Assembly (NCBI GenBank): GCA_035079385.1
Contig: JAVHKY010000013.1
Location: 16,614,001-16,678,000, forward strand
Direction: 5' to 3'
DNA length: 64,000 nt
Source: Aspidiotus rigidus
Lineage: Eukaryota; Arthropoda; Insecta; Hemiptera; Diaspididae
Shown: in pieces, positions 34,830 to 45,899 of the stretch
Numbering within the stretch: position 1 is the first letter of the stretch
How the letters are laid out: every line of letters starts with the position of its first letter
Position numbers and translations under genes: made by a program
The notes under the pieces: model-generated
The model's input: only the letters and a program-made list of their open reading frames with translations
Databases searched by the model: none
Told to the model about the DNA's origin: nothing

Positions 34830-34930
34830 TTTATCGTTTTAAAACGTCCGCCGTTCGGCCAGCCGGCAAAACTTGGAGCTCGGAAATTTTCCAAGTACCC
34901 CTCCTATCATATATACCATGGTGGTCGGTG
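34830..34930. repeat. Dispersed repeat module
   Basis: The CAGGGAACCTGTTTTAT, GGCCAGCCGGC and TCCTATCATATATA elements of the 3205-3500 family are here, abutting the next transposon. Confidence 0.65.
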
Positions 34931-34934
34931 TATA

Positions 34935-36238
34935 CAGGGTGGTCCAAAATGATGTTAACCGTTGAATGGAGATTTGGACTAAATTTGTTGTGGCGCAAAA
35001 ACGCAAAACGTCAGACGTATAACTCAAATGTACGAAATTTGTATCCCAATTCTATCTTTAATTTGCGCCAAATATGAAGTCTCCACGACTTTTCTGAGCC
35101 GAGTTATTGACCAAAATGTGCCTAAAATTCCCCAGGGTTCCCAAAATAGGGCTTGAAAATGAATTAATTTACAGTATTGAGCTGAATTTCGATAATTTTA
35201 TTAATAAAATTATTGTTTCTCAAATGAATTTGGACGGGGAAAACGAGAAAAATAATAACAAAATCCTAAGATGCACGAAAATGGGTTAATAGGCCCAAAA
35301 ATGGGTCTAAATTCCCCCAAGTTGGAAAATCGTTCAAACTTTTGAATTGTAATTCGATTTCTAAGTGGAATTTCGCGCTGAGTTCGAAAAAAATGTTTAA
35401 AAAATTCTTGGAAGCACCGACATGAGTTAATGAGCCCAAAAAAGGTCAAAATTTCCCCAAATTGAACAACTGTTCAAACTTTCAAATTTTAATTCGATTT
35501 TTAAGTGGAATTTTGCGCTGAGACCGATAAAAATGCTTGAAAAGCTCTTTGGAGCACCAAAAAGGGGTTAATGGGCCTAGAAAGACCCAACATTTTTTCA
35601 CATTGGAAAATTGTTCAAACTTTCAAAGTGGACTTTTGCGCTGAGCCCGACAAAAATGCTCAAAATACTTCGGAGCACCAAAATGGGTTGGTAGGCTCAA
35701 AGAGAACAAAATTCCTCCAAGATGAGTGGTCGCGGAGTGAGAGATCGACTAGCGTCGGGTGACAGATCCGAAAGAGGAAATCGTCAAGCTCGACTTTCGT
35801 CATGAGCTCGCGTAAGAGAACGGCATTTTTTTCAGACTCGGCGATAAATTTTATCTCAGAACCAAGAAAAACTTTGAAGATTACGCAATTTTTCATTTTG
35901 GAGAAATTTTGACCCTTTTTGGGCCCATTGAGTCATTTAGGTGCTTCTCAGAAGTTTTTAACCGTTTTTTGGGGGTTCAGCACTAAATTTTACTAGAGAA
36001 CTAGATTCCTTGATAATTAACAACTTTGGGAGCCCCTGTGTCAAATTTTTGGCACATTTTAGTCCATAACTCGGTTCAGGAAAGTCGTAGAGACTTCATA
36101 TTTGGCGCAAATTAAAGATAAAATTGAGATACAAGTTTTGTACATTTGAATTATATGTCTAAAGTTTCGCGTTTTTGCGCTACAACAAATTTAGTCCAAA
36201 TCCCCATTTAACTGTTAACATCATTTTGGACCACCCAG
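34935..36238. mobile_element. Non-autonomous Tc1/mariner-like element, 1,304 bp
   Basis: The ends are CAGGGTGGTCCAAAATGATG and its near-perfect reverse complement; the inverted repeats run about 200 bp. TA (or TATA, 34931-34934 and 36239-36242) flanks both ends. The inside is four degenerate ~120-bp repeats (AAATTGTTCAAACTTT, AAGTGGAATTTTGCGCTGAG, GGAGCACCAAAA). No transposase is present. TA duplication and the end sequence suggest Tc1/mariner. Confidence 0.8.
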
Positions 36239-36370
36239 TATATTTTCCCTTCGAGTAACTAGATATGCAATACTTCGTACACCAATTGACTTAGCCCCTC
36301 CAATGAGCCAGATATGCAACGCTTCAAACACTATAAGACTCAGAACGTCCTTCTAAGGCATTCTAAGTTT
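36239..36370. repeat. Dispersed module (TAACTAGATATGCAATAC)
   Basis: The words TAACTAGATATGCA, ACACCAATTGA, TTAGCCCCTTCAATGAG and ATGCAACGCTTCAAACAC recur at about 51098-51200 and at 59155-59260, and inverted at 59280-59370. Confidence 0.7.
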
Positions 36371-36600
36371 TCCTCCTATAGGATCGATGCGTTTTAGTAA
36401 AAAATTACAGTCATCCATAATTAAGAGAATACCAGAAGGAGTAAAACAAAAGAAACCCCACAAAATTGAAACTACTGAGCGTTTCTAGTTCAACAGCCAT
36501 TCTCGAAGTATAAAAAGCAACTGAACCCAACCAGCGTTGCCAATCTGGGAAGCCAGAAATGTGCCATATTTCAACATTCCAAGTGTGCCACTGGGTCAAA

Positions 36601-37137
36601 CCATGGCCGTCTCTAGTATCAGGCTGGAATATTCAAAACGCGACAACGTTGCACGGGGCTGAAATTTGTATAGTATCTTATGGGAGAACATTGGAAAACT
36701 CGATTTTACACAAATATGATGAAGTTTTTGAAAAGAATGCAGAGAACGTCATTTGAAGAGCCAACGATTCTCGATATTTTCAGCTTAGTCTCATTAAGAT
36801 TGATCGACTACAACGCGAGTTATTCACGTTTTAAAATGAGAAGTCAGACAGAGGGCGAAGCGCGGTACATCTGACTTTTTATTTTAAATCGTGAATAACT
36901 CGCGTTATAGTTGATCGATCTTAACGAGACCGAGTTCAAAAAATGGAGAATCGTTTACTCTTTCCATATATTTATGAACTTTTTCCCCGCGGAATCGAAT
37001 ACTGTTCGCAAATCAATGATTAACGTGTTTTTCGAAGATTTTTCCATAAGAGTCTGTATAAAACTCGGCCTCGTATTTTTCGTCATCGCAACGTTGCCAG
37101 GTTTAATATTCCGGCCTGATACTAGAGACGGCCATGG
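36601..37137. repeat. 537-bp palindromic foldback element
   Basis: CCATGGCCGTCTCTAGTATC at the left is mirrored exactly at 37118-37137. The arms pair inward (CTGGAATATT, GCGACAACGTTGC, TTGATCGACTA, CGCGAGTTATTCACG) to a short centre near 36850. No protein is encoded. Confidence 0.85.
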
Positions 37138-37612
37138 TCACACTGCTGTGCTATGCCGGAATGACATATTTTGTAAAATAACGATCAAGAGAAATGGGTT
37201 TTTGTACGGGAACAAAAGACTCTTTTCTCTCGATTGATATATTGGTATATAGAAAGAGAATCGGAGGAGCCCTAATGTAGAACAACGATCAAGAGAACTG
37301 CGTTTCTTGGAGAGAGACAAAAGACTCCTTTCTCTGGATTGCTATCTCGGCGTTCTTATAAAGTTGAAGATATGTAAAATCTGTAGTCAGTCAATCAGTG
37401 TAAATGTGTCGCCGAATGTGCCACAAAAAGTGCCAGGAGAATTGAACTACGGCAACACGGGTACCCAACAACAACAAGAACAAGTGACATCAAACGAAGT
37501 CATGACCGAACCAACGAGTCATTGAAATGTGAATCATTCCCGTAGACTAGTTCGATCAATCCATCTTCAGGGATGTACCTGTTCAAAACGGCAACGTCAC
37601 TATATTCCGATG

Positions 37613-37879
37613 TTAGAGGATTTCCATTTCCTCGAAGGCCAGACGTTTAAAATACGAATTTTCCCTAAGGAGGAGGACTTCGGACCCCTCTTCTAAGTTG
37701 TGACCACTTTCGATCAAATGATCAGCAAAAGCTGACTCCCCCACTTTCCCTTTCATCCGAGCTTTTTTGTGCTCGTCAACTCTAATTTGGAGTTGACGGC
37801 TGGTCATTTCTAAGTAGACGCTAGGGCAATCTCCACAAGCCACCCTATCAGAGTGTCTACTGAAAGGAAATTCTGACAT
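37613..37879 (-). pseudogene. Penelope-like element GIY-YIG endonuclease fragment
   Basis: The 88-codon frame reads VACGDCPSVYLEMTSRQLQI then RVDEHKKARMKG, SAFADHLIESGHN and LRENSYFKRLAFEEMEI. This is the order seen in the GIY-YIG nuclease of Penelope-like retroelements (C-x2-C, Y-[IL]-x-x-T, R-x-x-EH, SA-x-A-H-x-x-x-x-GH). The YIG triad has become YLE, so it is probably inactive. No RT is seen upstream. Confidence 0.75.
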
Positions 37880-37909
37880 TTACTTGACCTTTTTAGGAAG
37901 TAAACGAGT

Positions 37910-38560
37910 TAATGAGCAAGAAGAGAAAAACCTCATGAGAACAAAGTTAAACGAGGGGTGGCAGGGAATCTGTTTTATGGGGCACGTGGACCTGAAAAAT
38001 GTAGGTTGTGACGTCACAAGGCTGACCTGTGAAGTCATCAAATTGTGACGTCACAGTCCCGGACTTTAGAGCTATATAATAATGAAAAAAATGGATCTAT
38101 AACGTCATCAGATTGTGACGTCACAAGACTGACCTATGACGTGATCAAACCGTGATGTCACAGGCCCCGCCCACAAGCTATATAATATGATAGGAGAAGG
38201 ACTTGGAGGTGCGCTTAGAACATTTTCGACCTCTAAGCTTTGCCGGCCGGCCAGAAAGCGGACGTTTTTCCCAAAAAACTCCCCGCTAAAGAAAAAAAAA
38301 CAAAAATTGGCTAAAAATACTGTTATTCCATCGGGGGGGGGGAGGGGTCACAAAAAACGTCTGCCTTCCGGCAAAGCTCGGAGCTCAGCAATGTCAAGTC
38401 CTCCAAGTCCCCTCCTATCATATATAGCTTGGGAGCGGGCCCTGTGACGTCACAATCTACATTTTTCAGATCCTACGTGCCCCAAAAAACAGTTTTCCTG
38501 CCACCCCTCGTTTAACTCCGTTAGAGAACCTATGAGTTTTCTTTTTGTTGCTTTTTTCAA
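37910..38560. repeat. Dispersed repeat modules with TGACGTCA palindromes
   Basis: Two inverted copies of the repeat family face each other: CGAGGGGTGGCAGGGAATCTG at the left and CCTGCCACCCCTCG at the right. Between them are TGACGTCACAAGGCTGACCTATGA-type blocks and GCCGGCCGGCC. The arrangement matches that at 59-62 kb. Confidence 0.75.
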
Positions 38561-38739
38561 AAGTTTTTTGTCATTTTTCCCATATTTACTTGACCGTTAA
38601 TACTTGACCTTTTATCAAATACTTGACTTTTACTTGATTTACCTAACCGATAGACACCCTGCCTATAGACCGCTCCCCTCTCGGCCACTGAAATAAGATC
38701 CTTTAGTATCACGAAAAGACTCTTAACAGTAGTGTGATT

Positions 38740-39240
38740 ATAAAAGGTGGGCCGAAAACCGAAGGGGCGGAGGATACGGCCCAACTGCGCTGAAAACTTG
38801 GCCAGAAACGCTAGAATAAGAAAATCACTACCTTTCACTCATCGCCTAATCATGGAACACCCTTTGGGTCAAGATCAATCCAACAACAAACTCCTTCGTA
38901 TTAAGAGAACCCCCGTCCCCTGGTCATCGTCCTTTAGTTTAGGAACACTAGACAAAAAGAAGTGATTCTTTCTCGTCCAAGAATAGGCCACACAAAAATT
39001 ACTTACTCCTACATGACGAACCCCTCCATCTTGCCCCTACCGCCAATAAAACAATCTAAAAGTTGACCATTTTTTCTCCTGCCCCCGACGCTCACCTCTT
39101 CGTTCTCCCACAAATACACTCTCCCCCCTCACTCAAGTACTCGAAAACAACCACAAAACCATTTGTCAATACCTACAACTAACTGACTTTTACTCCAACA
39201 TCTAAACAGACCAAACTTTTCACACTAATTCCACAGAAAG
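38740..39240 (+). pseudogene. LINE (Jockey/I-group) C-terminal remnant
   Basis: Pieces in shifting frames read NNKLLRIKRTPVPW, SRPRIGHTKITYSY, a Pro-rich stretch, then VDHFFSCP. This is the C-terminal end of Jockey/I-type LINE ORF2 (RxRIGHTxxTHxYL ... HxxxxCP). The zinc cysteines are mostly lost. Confidence 0.55.
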
Positions 39241-39259
39241 TTCACAATTTCGTACACCA

Positions 39260-42200
39260 AGCTAAATATCTCCAGTGTAGCTAACAGCACTAGAGGGGTA
39301 GCTACAGTACCCGTGTGGAGAGCCCAAAGATCTTGACTTGCTGACCTTGACTTGATTCAAGAACCACAACAATCTTGACCTACACTGAGGATTATCTTGG
39401 TCAACGACCAACGTACGGCCGGAGCGAGGGAAGCCCAATGAACTTGACCTAAAAATCTTTGACTTCCGCCCCTTATTTTCATTGACCAATATATAAGGGG
39501 AGGAAAGGGCTAGAGAACCTGAATTCCACGTCAAGTGACCTATTTTGAAAAATTTCAACGAAGAAGGGAGGGATTCTACGTGAAAGAAACAAGAGATGCG
39601 ATTCTTATTTTTCACCCGTCTTTTTCTTCTGCCCGGCTCAAAACGATCTGGAGACTCTCATTCAGCTCATCATAATTAAAGTCCTACCCTCCTGGAAATT
39701 CACGTTGTCATGTCGTCTGATGGCCATGCATATGATTAATAATTTGTATTTTCTTTCTTCATCTTCTTTCAATAGCGACGAATCTTTCTTTCCCTATAAT
39801 GATTCTGCTGCATCCTCGAAACTATACATATTTCAGACTGCTTTCAAATCTAATCGTAAGGGCGCTCCTTATTAATTAAAGTCGGCTTTCTCGTAAATCG
39901 TCGATGCGACTAGATGAGATTTCTTTCCCATAAACTTCAATCGCGATACAATGAAATGTATCGGAAAGAGCGTGGACTGTACGTAGATTGTGACCCGTAG
40001 AAATAAGAAAAAGAACATAATTATCTAATAGTATTTTCGGTTCATGTGCCCGCTCTTTATTATCTACAGGAGTCTCTGTCTCGTTGGCACAAATATTGTG
40101 TTATGTGGTTACTCATATATGTATTTGCCCCGAGGTACCGCGCTCTTCAAGCAATATTTTCGACTTCGATCTCGCCACAATATACGAGCCAGCGGACTTT
40201 GTTTACACATTACGCTCCCATATTTGTCTTCGATGGCCGACTCCGCGCGCCGACTTCTTCGAAGAGATGATACGTACTTCGAAATTCTCCTGTATTCGCT
40301 TTCCTCGAAACGAGTCTATTTTCGCCGATGCGTATTTTTACGATCACGAAAACGTTCGTTCGTTCGTTTTATGTAAACGCTTCAAGAAGTTCTTTATCGA
40401 TAAAACAATCGAATACGGTTGACGGTCATTGTTCACCTTGGCTCCTACTCTCAATCAGCACAATCAATGTGTTAAATTTTCAGGTTAAAAGATTGTGTGG
40501 GGGTGGAGTCGTACGCTTACTTAAAGAATATCCTGAAAATCTTCGCTTCGATCATTTTTTAATGTTATCAATTTTCATTGATAGGGAGCTTCTGTACACT
40601 CGATTGCGACCATCAGCGTTGGGGACTTTGAGCTTCACATCAGTGGTTCGCATTCACACCAGCGGCCCGAGTAGGTAAGATCTCATAAGTCGGGCGTTGT
40701 GACAACACAAAGCTGACCTATGACGTCATAAAATTGTGACGTCACAGGCCAGGACTCTGGAGCTATGTACAGTGGGGGAGAGGGGACTGAAAAAAACTGA
40801 TCTATGACGTAATTGCTCCTTGCTCGCCTCAATTAACGCAGTTCATGGAGACGACTCCGAGAACTGCAAGTATATGAGATAGTGTGGCCAGGAGGCCCGA
40901 AAAAACCATCATACGGATGTAAAGCCAGGGATTAGGGTTGGGGCTCAGACGTGTACATCAAAGGTCAGCAATTTCACCAATCTTAAGGTCATGGGTGTAG
41001 GAATAAGGAAGTACCCAGAATAAAAGTCATAAGATTGGGTAGTCCTCTATTCGAACTTTCAACGAAAACAGGGACAAATTATCTTAATAAGGAATGAATT
41101 GAAAAATCCGGCGGAGGGGATTCGAGGAAACGTTCAGGTTTTCCGAGCTTTGAGTTCTACATTACAGTTGTATCTTAGTTCTCCTGCATGGCCTCGAATA
41201 TTACTGGAAATATTATTTCCTGACTCACGTATATTCGGACTCATACATATGTAACCCATTTACCGCTGCGACTACACTACTTATTGCTCGAGCTAAACAA
41301 TTGAGATTTTTCTCACTTCACTGTCACATCTGCTTACCTTTCATTCGCGGAAAAGTACTCGTATCCGTTTACTTACCATTGCTGTTTCCACACGTGAGCA
41401 CAAGAGGGAAAAGAACGATAAACATCAATTAATAAATTACCGTACCAACGTGCATCGTACACTAACACGTATCCACAGATACGCGGAGTTAATCTAATAA
41501 AACTCTAAAAATTACAGTACTAATTACACACAAACGTATGGTAGATTTCGGTAAAATTAATTTACCGGCCAACAACCTGATATGCGTTGGATGAATCATC
41601 GTTTTAACGAAATATTTTATTTATTATCAAATAATTCGGGTGACAACAGGTTGACCCCGACGACCGACGTTATGATACTAGCGTCATTCATTATCATGAC
41701 CGAATGGTGTGCGAGGCTATGGGGGAACGAGTACGAAAATAAGTACAGTTCGAGTAGTCTTTAATTATTAGTATTACGAGACTAAGAACGATGCTGGTCA
41801 GTTGGACGAACACGTAGGTACTACAAATGTACGGTACCACTAATTAAGTCATTTAAATAAATATAAACTAGGCCATCGATTCGCTTTCACACCGTAACAT
41901 GTACGTACGATTATTTCGCGTCCGGATAAGACGCAATGGAAGATAATAATCAGATGCGAATTCCCTTTATTCCTTATCTGTTTACGTTCGGAGGAAAATC
42001 CACACATTTTGCCAATGACGACGAAAAGATGCATCTACAGAGGCGCGTAAAAAAATTACCGAGAATAGATGTCCATTTAAATGCGCGATTTTTTTTTCTC
42101 TCTCTCATGCAGTCAGTCTAATGACGAAAGCATTTCGTAAGAGAAAGTAATTTATAGGTGGGAATGCGCTAAATGGTTGCCGCATTTGAACAAGCTTTAC

Positions 42201-42830
42201 GAGTCGGTACGACTATATAATTGTGTACATACTTCCTTCTCTACATATTATATCCAAATAAAAATGTAAATAAGACCAGTTTTTTGGCGAGAATTTTTCT
42301 TCTTTTCACCTTCCTCGTACAATTTGATGTAGCGCAATTTTTCATAGCGCCGACGTCTAATTTTATCGGAATATTCGACGCAATGGAGAAGTACGATTAC
42401 TAATTCAAAATAAGCTTTTTTTCGTTAACTGTTACGTAATTTCGTCATACTAGCGGCCATCGTATGGTCGTAGGAAGTTATTATCGGATCAATTAGCCAG
42501 CTCTAATAATACCCCCTCACTGTCATTCACAAAGAAATAAATTTCAGCGGACGCTCGGCCTTCTTTTCTCTAATAGACGATAAGCTTGATTCGGGAACAT
42601 CCGCGGGGAAACTTTACATGATTCACGCCATTTTTACCGCGCCCAACAGATACTATAATCTCGTCTCGCACTTATCACTCGAATCTCCTCTTCCTACGTG
42701 CTAACACTGATCCGTATCGATGTAAAAGTATTGCTTGGCATTTCATTCATTAGTTACCCAGCCTTCGAGAAAGCTCCGAAGACGAAACAAACAATATTTT
42801 GCCTTAGGGATAAATAAAAAAGCATTTAGA
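39260..42830. other. Intronic DNA of the Galpha gene
   Basis: No exon was recognised. A copy of the TGACGTCA module lies at 40690-40815. The three overlapping frames at 40044-40678 show no domain and probably arise by chance. Sequence here is non-repetitive and CpG-containing, as might suit intronic control elements, but nothing specific can be claimed. Confidence 0.45.
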
Positions 42831-42843
42831 TTATGATAATTAC

Positions 42844-43061
42844 CTATCTTCCACGAGTACTTGGTCGAATTCTGAAGACGAGACTAAAAATAATATAGAT
42901 GTGACCGACTCAAAGCACTGGAACCACTTCTGCCTTTGAGAACGCTGACCACCGACATCGACAAATCTAAATGGTATGTTATTGATAGGAATGGTAAATT
43001 CGGAAATGCCTTTCGTAGCCTTCCTCGAAAATAAGATATCCTTATTCGTTGGCATATAATC
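42844..43061 (-). CDS. cta: G-protein alpha subunit (Galpha12/13), second coding exon
   Basis: Acceptor TTTTTTCAG (plus-strand 43062 upward), donor AG|GTAATT (42843 downward), length 218. It encodes residues about 189-261: switch I with the arginine finger and Mg-binding Thr (SRKATKG, R201 and T204), FVDVGGQR (D223, Q227 catalytic) of switch II, and [16 protein letters not shown]. The reading continues without loss into both flanking exons. Confidence 0.95.
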
Positions 43062-43140
43062 CTGAAAAAATACCCATAGTCGTAGTAAAATGCTTTATCA
43101 TCGTACACTGCAATATTTCACGATTATCAATCACACTTAC

Positions 43141-43704
43141 AATACGTGATATTCGTTCTAAATTCTCTAAAAAATAATGTACAGAATCGCTGAGTTGGAA
43201 TTCTCTTCGTCTTTCGTAAGCTCGCCTAATACTGGAATCTTTCCATAGACGATTGAGGGAAGGCGCGTATGCTATAAACAGTCTCGTATCGAGTTTGGTA
43301 TTATTGTCGAATTTAAGTATGAAATTGCCGTGTTCTTCGTTATCCGGATTCTCCCATGGTATAGTCAACTTGTTTCGGGCGTCCACTAGCACTTTCATAC
43401 CTCTGATTATGTTTTGATAAATGGTAATCTGATACTCGACGATCAAATCGGGATCGAATTTGATGCCGTGGATAATTTTCATCTGTTTGAGGAAAGTGGA
43501 TTTACCGCTTTCGCCAGCTCCCAACAACAGCAATTTTACCTGCTTTCGCAAGTGCTGTTTATCCTTTTCGATCATTTTGTCGATCTCTTGGCTGCGATAA
43601 CGTTGCTCGATCTCCTCCGGACTGAATTTGAACCTTAAACAACACGAAGAGAAGATAGAGCTCGGCATTTTGAGTCTATCTTCTCGGATCATTCGATCGT
43701 CCAT
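43141..43704 (-). CDS. cta: G-protein alpha subunit (Galpha12/13, concertina type), first coding exon
   Basis: This exon gives 188 residues ending at ERISRI before a GTAAGT donor; a 79-bp intron follows. The P-loop GAGESGKST is at residues 62-70, and the helical domain follows. N-terminal SSCC (19-22) offers palmitoylation cysteines. Two starts are possible: Met1 (MDDRMIRED) or Met13 (MPSSIF). Joined with 42844-43061 and 11084-11441 it gives 379 residues, the usual Galpha length. Heterotrimeric G12/13 subunits bind GTP at the plasma membrane and activate RhoGEFs; in Drosophila the homologue concertina drives gastrulation shape change. Key GTPase residues are present, so it is likely functional. 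Confidence 0.95.
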
Positions 43705-43977
43705 CAGCGTTACGAAACAAATGCATAAATTCGAGTTTAAATAGAAACTAATGCGAATTCCGAAACCGTAATTAGTGAACGAACACGAAAATAACGATTA
43801 TAACTGGCGCGTACAACAAATTTAGCACTCGAAAATGCAAACCGAATACAAGAAAACATTACGCGAAACTGTTTTTACGCTAGGTTTTTCTGTTAATTGA
43901 TAATACAGGCGTATTGTCATTATTTTTCTGTGTTCAAGGTGTGGGTCATCCATTTTTTTCTTTCGTAGCTCGCAGGC

Positions 43978-44256
43978 ATGCGGCTGGTCGCTGGTTGCTG
44001 CACGACAATCAAAATGAGCATTAGCATTGAGCGGTATACTCACGACTACAACGCAGTCAACGAAATCGACATTCCTCATATCGTGTACCCTCCGTTTAAA
44101 GAACCAGTTTTCCAGGTCATCAATTCGAAACACACTCGCGTTCAACTATACAAGAAACGAACAGGAGAATTGGATCTTCTGCAGATGAGAAAAGGACCGA
44201 TTTTTCTAGATTGCAATGGTGAAGCCCGCGCCTCCAACTTCCTAGCTCAATGGTAG
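43978..44256 (+). CDS. Hypothetical small ORF, 92 aa
   Basis: It starts 274 bp upstream of the Galpha start in divergent orientation. The second Met (MSISIERYTHDYN) may be the real start. The product is mixed alpha/beta-like (FQVINSKHTRVQLYKK, LLQMRKGPIFLDCNGEARAS) without a known domain. Codon use looks coding and poly-A-type signals follow (44394-44410), but a TTTCTTTCGTAG acceptor-like site just upstream means it could be a terminal exon instead. Confidence 0.35.
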   Translation: MRLVAGCCTTIKMSISIERYTHDYNAVNEIDIPHIVYPPFKEPVFQVINSKHTRVQLYKKRTGELDLLQMRKGPIFLDCNGEARASNFLAQW

Positions 44257-44464
44257 CCTGTACCCCTAAAATAAATCTGTACCCTCCTGTAGGACAAAAT
44301 TAATTTGAAATTTTTTAATAATAATAGATTTCTTTAAATAATGTACGAATACTCCAGATTCTCATTTTTGTATCTTTTTTTCTTGAAAAAAATAAAAATA
44401 AAATAAATAGTATGGATGATTACTATCACAGATTACTATTAATTACCGCTAATAATATGTTTTG

Positions 44465-44580
44465 ACGAACGTGTGAAACTTGCAACTTGGTTTTGGGGAG
44501 AAAGCAACATTCTTCATAAGTTCATACACGGCAAGAGGATAACGTTGCCTTCTCCAAAACCAGATTCTGCACGTTCGGGC
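44465..44580. repeat. Short inverted repeat (about 115 bp)
   Basis: CGAACGTG/TTGCAACTTGGTTTTGGGGAGAA at the left mirrors TTCTCCAAAACCAGATTCTGCACGTTCG at the right. It is a small hairpin in the gap before the 335-residue gene. Confidence 0.7.
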
Positions 44581-44889
44581 AGGGCAGGATTGATAAAAAT
44601 ATTATAATCCTTGCCCTACCTCCTCATCATCAGCACCTCATTTAGGTACAGTCCTCTGTCCAACACAGCCCACAGACTTTTCTTCAGCTTTTTATTCTCT
44701 GCGAATGTGATGGCGGACGACTCTTCTTCTTTCTTCTTGTCATTTTCTTGGTCATCTGAAATGTTCTAACCGTGGTTCTAAGCATCAGATAAGAGGATAT
44801 TTCTGTGTTTCATTTTTGAATAGAGATCGAGTTATCATTTTGTGCACATTAACCATTAACTCCGTGGTAGGCTGTGGTAATTTGTTAGA

Positions 44890-45897
44890 ATGTCCAAGAC
44901 ATCATTTCTCGATAAAAACATTAAGAGAGTGTTTGAAAACTTTGTACGACGGCAACGGCATGACATTGAAGTCAACAATATGGTATCCAGTTTAAGAGAT
45001 CTCTTCACGGTGGACATGAATCAAAAATCAAATCCCATACGTGATCAGCAGAGAAGTGAATCAGAAATAAGTGACCATAATTCAACGAGAAGTCAAGACA
45101 ATGCGGAGAAGACTTTGATAGATAGCGAATCCAGTATCATAACAAATGCCGCCAATAATGCTGTAGGCAAGCGAGTACCGATAGAATATTGTTTTCCCAC
45201 ACCTGTAATATTAGACGATTTAATCGATAGATACCTATATTATAAAGTTCATAAAGAAAAAGAATATAATTGGGGTGTTCTCGGCTTTGAGGTGGATAAA
45301 TTCTTCTCTTACGGTGCGTACTTCTGTAAGTACGAAGCAGTAAATGAGAAACTTGGGATCGTATCTGTCGGATTAGGCAATGGGGCTGTTGAAAATGAAA
45401 TCACCTCGATTTATCCCAATCATTTTGGTGATGAATCCGATGCACCTAAAATTACGTTAGTAGATCCGGATCCGGAATCTGGAACTGAGTTCAAAACTGT
45501 TGACGATCTCCTTGAAAAATGTCCAAATTTGGTTGGAAATTGTGTTCTGTTTTTAATCTGGCCTGAACCAGAGTTTGGCAGCAATAATAATTACGACATC
45601 GATGCAATTTGTAAATTAAAGCCACGTTCTGTGTTGACGCTGTACGAAACTACTGGTTTGAGTGGTAGTACCGCTTTCCGGGCTCTGTTAGATGAAAAGG
45701 ACGATTGTGACGAATTGAACAACTACAAAGATAAAAATCCAGAATTAAATAACTATTCAAAGGAAGAAATCGCCCAGCAAGAAGTAACTTTTGGAACTAA
45801 TAAAGATGGTTGGAAATTTCTATCGGAGGAAGAAAAACCATTGAGACCAGAAGTTAGTCTTTTCAAATTAAGGATAGTGAAAATGAAGAAAGTATAG
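44890..45897 (+). CDS. Intronless 335-aa protein, Rossmann/methyltransferase-like
   Basis: It starts MSKTSFLDKN and has no intron. Residues 40-95 are polar and low in structure. From about 97 on it appears globular: GVLGFEVDKFFSYGAYF, then VSVGLGNGAVE (159-168) and ITLVDPDPES (188-197), resembling the glycine-rich loop and acidic strand-2 end of S-adenosylmethionine-dependent methyltransferases (inference from motif only). CVLFLIWPEPE (218-228) and LKPRSVLTLYETTG follow. An AATAAA lies at about 46137. Lack of introns suggests a retrogene or a virus/element-derived gene. I do not recognise the family. Confidence 0.7.
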   Translation: MSKTSFLDKNIKRVFENFVRRQRHDIEVNNMVSSLRDLFTVDMNQKSNPIRDQQRSESEISDHNSTRSQDNAEKTLIDSESSIITNAANNAVGKRVPIEYCFPTPVILDDLIDRYLYYKVHKEKEYNWGVLGFEVDKFFSYGAYFCKYEAVNEKLGIVSVGLGNGAVENEITSIYPNHFGDESDAPKITLVDPDPESGTEFKTVDDLLEKCPNLVGNCVLFLIWPEPEFGSNNNYDIDAICKLKPRSVLTLYETTGLSGSTAFRALLDEKDDCDELNNYKDKNPELNNYSKEEIAQQEVTFGTNKDGWKFLSEEEKPLRPEVSLFKLRIVKMKKV

Positions 45898-45899
45898 GC

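Noticed and set aside
40044..40678. Overlapping frames of 110-116 codons
   Set aside because: Three frames overlap in one stretch of intron DNA without any recognisable domain.
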